From NCBI GenBank assembly GCA_035235625.1, contig CP141140.1, positions 6,406,685-6,470,684 of the forward strand: DNA of 64,000 nucleotides. The letters are read 5' to 3'. This DNA comes from Saururus chinensis. Its lineage: Eukaryota > Streptophyta > Magnoliopsida > Piperales > Saururaceae. Each line of letters starts with the position of its first letter. Position 1 is the stretch's first letter. The notes beneath the pieces were generated by a model that was not told the origin of the DNA, searched no databases, and was given only the letters and a program-made list of their open reading frames with translations. Shown one piece after another: positions 59,200 to 64,000 of this stretch. The position numbers and the translations under genes were made by a program.

Positions 59200-62100
59200 A
59201 GGGTTACGAGTACTCTCTCTCTCTGTATGTGAAGCATGTGTGTCATGTAGAGAATTAATATTAAAAAGATCAGGTTTCTCAAATGAAGAAGTGGAATAAT
59301 TAGGAGATAACGGATTGGAAGGGGACCTCTTAATGCTTCTTGTTAAGAGGGAAGTTTAAATAGAAATATTAAATTTTAGGGATACATAGTTCTAATGTTA
59401 TTTCTCCAAAAATTACTTCTTTGACAGTCCAAAATACTAATCCTACTAATAGTTTCTCTTTTGAATAAAAGATTGTCCTCTTAAATTTTCTTATCGAAAA
59501 ACTAATTGTGATTCATACTGAAATAGTAAATCGAAAAACTAGGTATGCCACTTTTTTTTAGAGAAACTCAATATTCATGCTACTTGAATGGTCACTACAT
59601 TGGCATTTTTTTTCTCTTGAATGAAGTGCAAAATATGTATATATGTATGTATGTATGCATAAAAGACTAAATTCAAATTATTGTTATCAATATTTTAATG
59701 TCCATTACATTACATAGACACATAGTGCATTACATATTCTTCTAAGAGACCCGCTAAGATGAGGACTTAGTTCACGTATATCAACATGAGCCTAAGCATC
59801 GTGGACTGTCAAATTTTGATTCCATAACACATTACGCAAGGGCACAAATAGGTTTGAATCACCAACGTCCCTCTTATTTTGTTGGCTCTTGAGATGCTCG
59901 GGCTCACATTGACATATATATAAGCTCTGACTCATTCTAGTAATTTTCATTCTTCTAATTAAAATATAAAAAACGCATATTAAATAAGCTCGAGATACCA
60001 AGGCTCGTGCTGATAAACCCTAAACCCGAGCTCATACTAATTTTTTACTATTTTTCAAATTAAAATTTACATTATATAGAATAAAGTATAAATCAGTGGA
60101 TATTTTGAAGAGGCAAAATGTTGAACCGAAGTGGTGCCTCCTTTTCAAGCCGGTTTTTGTTCTTAAAAGTTCTCTCGGTCTCTCGGATACAAGGTTCTAT
60201 TTCAAAAAGGCTGATCTACACCATGAGAAGCATTAAATGGCGATGAGTCATGATTTACATGACGTCCTAATCGAAAGTGACTGCCCAGCCTTCTAAGTGT
60301 GCATGGGAATAAAAGGAGATATCGATGTGCAATTAACTTTTTTTTGTCTGTCGTGCAATTAACTTGAAACCACATGCGCCGTCCAACGTAACGGGAATGG
60401 CCTTTACCAATTTAAAGCATTCGTTCTCGATCTTTGTTCGCTTTTGCCCTTTCTATTGAATTAGGCAAATTGGTTGCAGGCTGCACAAAGACTCAAAGAG
60501 GGCATGTGGCACCCTCTTTGGTACCAGATGAAAAAGTTCTGCTCGCCCTTGTTTGGAACGCTGAGATTGATCGATGAACAGAATGGGAAATGTGTTGTTT
60601 TGGATAGATAGCTTTCCTGACTAGAGAAAAGATCAAGTGAGGGCGGATGAGTGATGCCTACAAATATAATTGACCATGTGTCTTGTTGTTATCCAGGAAG
60701 GGACGAATCCGAAGGCATGAAAGGGAACAGAGCAACTCTGTCATCTGGGAAATTCTTCGGCAGACCATCAGAAATTGACTTCCTGCTTTGCTTATCAATA
60801 TTTAATCCGTCACCCTTTTGCAGAAAGTAGCTCTATGTGGGCACACTTTGTTCTCCTTCCCTGTTTTGTAGTAGCGTATGGCTTTCATGCAGATAGTTGA
60901 TTATTAGGGTTGTTTAAAATGCTACATTTGCCTTGGCAATAAGTATTTTAAGTAGGATGGCTCTTTACAAATGTTCAGATGTGACAATTGATGAAGTAAA
61001 ATGTCATAGCTGCTCAAATTCCAATAATCATATAGGCCCTAAGCTATGCTTTTATCTTGTTGCGCTAGAACGCCAGGGAGCGCGATCCCTAGACACTGAA
61101 ACTTTGGTCTAGTCCAATCAGCTCAGATTTTTAAATGGTAAAAATCGTCCAATTGACGGGCATGTCGTGTGTTGGATCACTGCTCAACATTGACCGGATT
61201 GAATGACCTCAACCACCCTTGCAGTTGCAGCAGTAGTATTTTTTCATAGTAACTTGCATGTTTACTTAGGGGCTTAGGGCCACAGGAAGTGTGATCGTGA
61301 AAAATCAGATCGAAGGACAATTAGTAATTACGTGGACCTCAGATCTAAATACAAATTACAAAGTTGGGTGCACAGCAGTTTGCATACGGACGGAGTAAAT
61401 ATTTATGACGGTCTTGTGATCAATGTTTGTCGAGTGAAATCTTTAGGGTACATTTTTCATTGTCCCAATTTAAGTTAATGGACCGAAAAACCTCGATTAG
61501 TACACCAGAGCGTGTGATAGATGTGATTCATAGGCTAAGAAGCAGAGCAGGAACATCTCCGTCTGTTCTTGCCTTGTCCTGAATCATGGGTGGACGAACA
61601 GGTAACCCTTCTTGCCCTGTCCTGAATCCTACGTACATTGATGATTAATAAAGGAGGAAGAAGGTTTTATTAACGTATTTTTATATTCTGATGGGCAAAA
61701 CTGTATATACATCAGATAGAGAACAAAGCTGGGTTTTCTAAATTTATTTTATTTTTCATGGGGGAAGAAATTCACAACATTTTGCGTTAGTGGCCAAGGA
61801 ATTGAATAGTAGAAGAGACGAACGCATAGAGAGAGAGAGAGAGCTCAAGGTAGTGGTGGTTCTTAATTTTCAGGGCTAATTACATCCTTGAATCTCGCTC
61901 TCTTAAGAGGTCAAGGCATTGAAGCACGCTTGTAACTCTCCTGCACAAAAGCATTTAATTAAAACAAGGGGTACATCCCAATAAAAATAATTATCTAGTC
62001 TCTCAGTTTCTTCATTATCAGGATTCGACCCAGGGTTTGGAATTATGTGGGGGCAGTCAACGTTTGATGCTCATGTGGAGGAAGACATTAGAAAACCACA

Positions 62101-62904
62101 AGTATGCTAGACAAATTTGTTGAATATTGATCAGGGAATATTTGGGAGTAGGAAAGGGAATTAGAAGATTGGGATTGTGGAATTAGGGTTTCAAACATTA
62201 CATTATTAATAAAGTTCACAATAAACAATGAGAGGGACAACACCAGCTCTACTAGGTCAATAATTCTATTTACTTCTCCAAATTTCTGAATTTCTGCTTG
62301 GATATATCCCTGGTATATAAAAAATTCCTCTTGGATCCAGCAGGGACACCAATAATTAATATGTTATTTTCCTTACTTTTAATTGTAAGTCACTGGACTT
62401 GTAACTTTTCTCATTTCTTTTTAACTTTGAATTCAAGTTTCAATTGGATAGAAGCACTTCATGAGGGAACAGTAACTTGGGATTTTGTGGTCATATTGTA
62501 CAGATTGCAGGTGAGTCAGTGAACCCTGAAGTTTGACCAACCAATACCAACGCCAAATATGACAAACAAGATTTGAGTGAGGTCTTAAGTACTCATAATA
62601 CGTTCTAATGAACAAAGTATCATGAAAAGCCTTTCATTATAATTTCATTGCCTTGGAAATAGTCAAAACTCACATGGTCATATCAACTTCTCAAACCCGT
62701 TTAATATATAAAAACCGATCAAATCAAAATAGTCCTACAAAGTGTCGAGACATATTCAATTATTTCTGATAAGACAATTACAAATCTAGGTAGTAGGCAT
62801 CGCCATATCTCGTACAGCCCACGGTCAATTGGGAATAGAGCTTAACATTTAGTGAAGCCGCGATTCTTTTATTTTTCTATCAAGACATAATGATAGAAAA
62901 ATGA
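59200..62904. other. Upstream intergenic DNA of the KANADI-like gene
   Basis: Starts with a leader-like remnant of the copia element (about 59200-59400). No coding motif. Frames at 59792-60001 and 62298-62522 have no recognisable content. A (GA)n lies at 61830-61843 and a TATG run at 59637-59656. Promoter elements of the KANADI gene may lie here, but I cannot define them. Confidence 0.4.
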
Positions 62905-62948
62905 TGAGAGAGAGAGAGAAAGGAGTGAGTGAGTGAGTGAGTGGGAGG
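62905..62948. repeat. (GA)n and (GTGA)n microsatellites
   Basis: GAGAGAGAGAGA followed by five GTGA units and a G run, about 650 bp upstream of the KANADI ATG. GAGA tracts near plant developmental genes are typical targets of BPC/GAGA-binding factors; that role is inferred here. Confidence 0.85.
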
Positions 62949-63600
62949 GGGGGCTCAGCGAAGAGAGTGGGGGAACGGAATCCGTCTCTCACAAGGCCAA
63001 TCTTTTTTATCCCGGCGTCTCCGGGAGAGGCAACCCTTGTCTCCGTTCTTTTGCTGTTGTGCGTGTTTTGACTCCTAGAGAGAGAAAAAGAGAGGGAGAG
63101 CTTGTTGGAGTGTCGTTGTCTAGATATACTCTCGAGGAAGAAGAAACACAAATCCGTATCCCTCCCCCTCACCGAAGCCTACCCCTTCCATTCAATACCT
63201 TCTCTCGTTTTCTATCCGGAACTTCTTTTTCCTGTGACTGTGACAACAACATAAGCACATCCATCTCTCATTCCTTCTCCTCCTCTCCTCCCTTTTCTCG
63301 CCCCCATTGAGCTTCAACAGTTTAGAACCTTAGTTCTATTATATATCTTCTCATGACCGACTTACTCTCTATCAGCTAGCTAGGCTTTCCCTCCCCCATC
63401 TGAGCAGGCTAAGCTGCTCCCCTTCCCTGTCTTCCTCCACTTAATTTATAATCTCCTCTTGACGCTATTCTGAAAATTCTTGACACGATCTAACACCCCA
63501 CCCTCCTCCTACTCCACTCTTCCAGATAAGTTTTTGTCTGGAATTTTACTTTCTCAAATTCTTTCAATACGTAGCAGTCTGCGTTACAGCTTGGTTAAAG
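62949..63600 (+). promoter_or_regulatory. Promoter/5' leader of the KANADI-like gene
   Basis: Strongly pyrimidine-rich (CTCC and TTCC runs at 63160-63310 and 63390-63530), as in many long plant 5' leaders. TATATATC at about 63341 could be a TATA box but may equally lie within the leader. A short upstream frame at 62933-63310 is probably not translated. Confidence 0.45.
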
Positions 63601-64000
63601 ATGCCCCTTGAAGGAGTCTTCATGGAAGCGTCGACGGTTCCACCAGCTCCAGACCTCACCCTGCACATAAGCCTCCCCAATAACGCCCCCTCCTCCATGT
63701 GCAACCGCAGCAACGAGCCGGAGATTGGCTTCAACCTGTTGCGGGAGGGCCTCCTCAAGCCCAGCGGCGACGTCTCCTCCCGACCTCACTCCCGGGCTTG
63801 CACTGATCTCTCCCTCTCCAACCCCTCCACGGGAAACCCCATGGAGACCGACAGTCCTTGGAGAAGAAGTGTCCACGACGAAGACCGGTCCCTGGCTCAG
63901 TCCCTCCACCAATTCAATCGACCTGGGGCCTCCTCCCTCTTCGATTTCCCCGAAGGGCTCCGCCCGATCAGAGGCATCCCCATCTACCACAACCGTTCTT
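63601..64000 (+). CDS. KAN1: KANADI-like GARP transcription factor, N-terminal part (runs off the window)
   Basis: 133 complete codons from ATG 63601 without a stop, cut by the window edge. The N-terminus MPLEGVFMEA and PDLTLHISLPN (17-27) match the start of KANADI1-type proteins. ACTDLSLSNP (66-75) is a second acidic/Leu motif of the family. GLRPIRGIPIYHNRS (119-133) is the conserved segment upstream of the GARP (Myb-like) DNA-binding domain. That domain should follow downstream, outside the window. KANADI proteins are nuclear repressors that specify abaxial identity in leaves and other organs. The exon is GC-rich compared with its surroundings. This ATG is chosen because the family's conserved motif begins at once after it. 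The paralogue assignment within the KANADI family is uncertain, but the family call is firm. Confidence 0.85.
   Translation, partial: MPLEGVFMEASTVPPAPDLTLHISLPNNAPSSMCNRSNEPEIGFNLLREGLLKPSGDVSSRPHSRACTDLSLSNPSTGNPMETDSPWRRSVHDEDRSLAQSLHQFNRPGASSLFDFPEGLRPIRGIPIYHNRS

Noticed and set aside
63564-63990. Two long minus-strand frames at the right edge
   Set aside because: They are antisense shadows of the GC-rich KANADI exon, whose plus-strand reading matches a known family.
1-64000. CRISPR arrays, rRNA or tRNA genes, operons, phage or bacterial features
   Set aside because: None was seen; intron structure and gene families show a plant nuclear genome.

Overview
This is nuclear DNA from a flowering plant. 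The genes have GT-AG introns and belong to plant families (a plant annexin, a DUF1677 protein, a multi-pass plant membrane protein and a KANADI-type transcription factor). The intergenic DNA is AT-rich and full of LTR retrotransposon debris and small inverted-repeat elements. I cannot name the species. No bacterial, viral, CRISPR, tRNA or rRNA feature was seen.

Layout. Positions 1-24.6 kb contain no intact host gene. They hold a nested transposon landscape: a gag-only Ty3/gypsy element (2815-5232) flanked by a 5-bp AATTT duplication; a convergent pair of related LTRs (from 6664 and from 12317), the left one interrupted by a 4.4-kb LTR-type insertion (7051-11495, duplication TAGGA) that itself holds a hAT-like insert; a decayed gypsy pol (12.3-14.2 kb, minus strand); a possible TIR element (15024-17087); and a 3.6-kb apparent solo LTR (19288-22910, duplication GAAAC) sitting in a small MITE-type repeat.

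Positions 25.1-37.3 kb are the gene cluster. A six-exon annexin (plus, 25140-29215, 316 aa, closest by eye to annexin 5) carries a 686-bp Mutator-like element in intron 1 with a 9-bp target duplication. A single-exon DUF1677 zinc-ribbon-like gene lies at 30756-31109 (minus). A three-exon membrane protein gene lies at 34999-37341 (minus, 230 aa) and carries a Stowaway-like MITE in intron 1.

Positions 37.4-63.6 kb have no gene I can support. They hold degenerate LINE, copia and gypsy pieces, MITEs, microsatellites and tandem duplications. At the right edge a KANADI-like gene begins (ATG at 63601, plus) and runs off the window, preceded by a CT-rich leader and GA/GTGA microsatellites.

The host genes do not form a pathway. 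Annexins bind membranes in a Ca2+-dependent way, KANADI proteins set abaxial organ identity, and the other two families lack a firm function. The main interest is the transposon record: several insertions can be dated relative to one another from target duplications and interrupted repeats. Exon joins and repeat boundaries were worked out by eye, so single-base offsets are possible.
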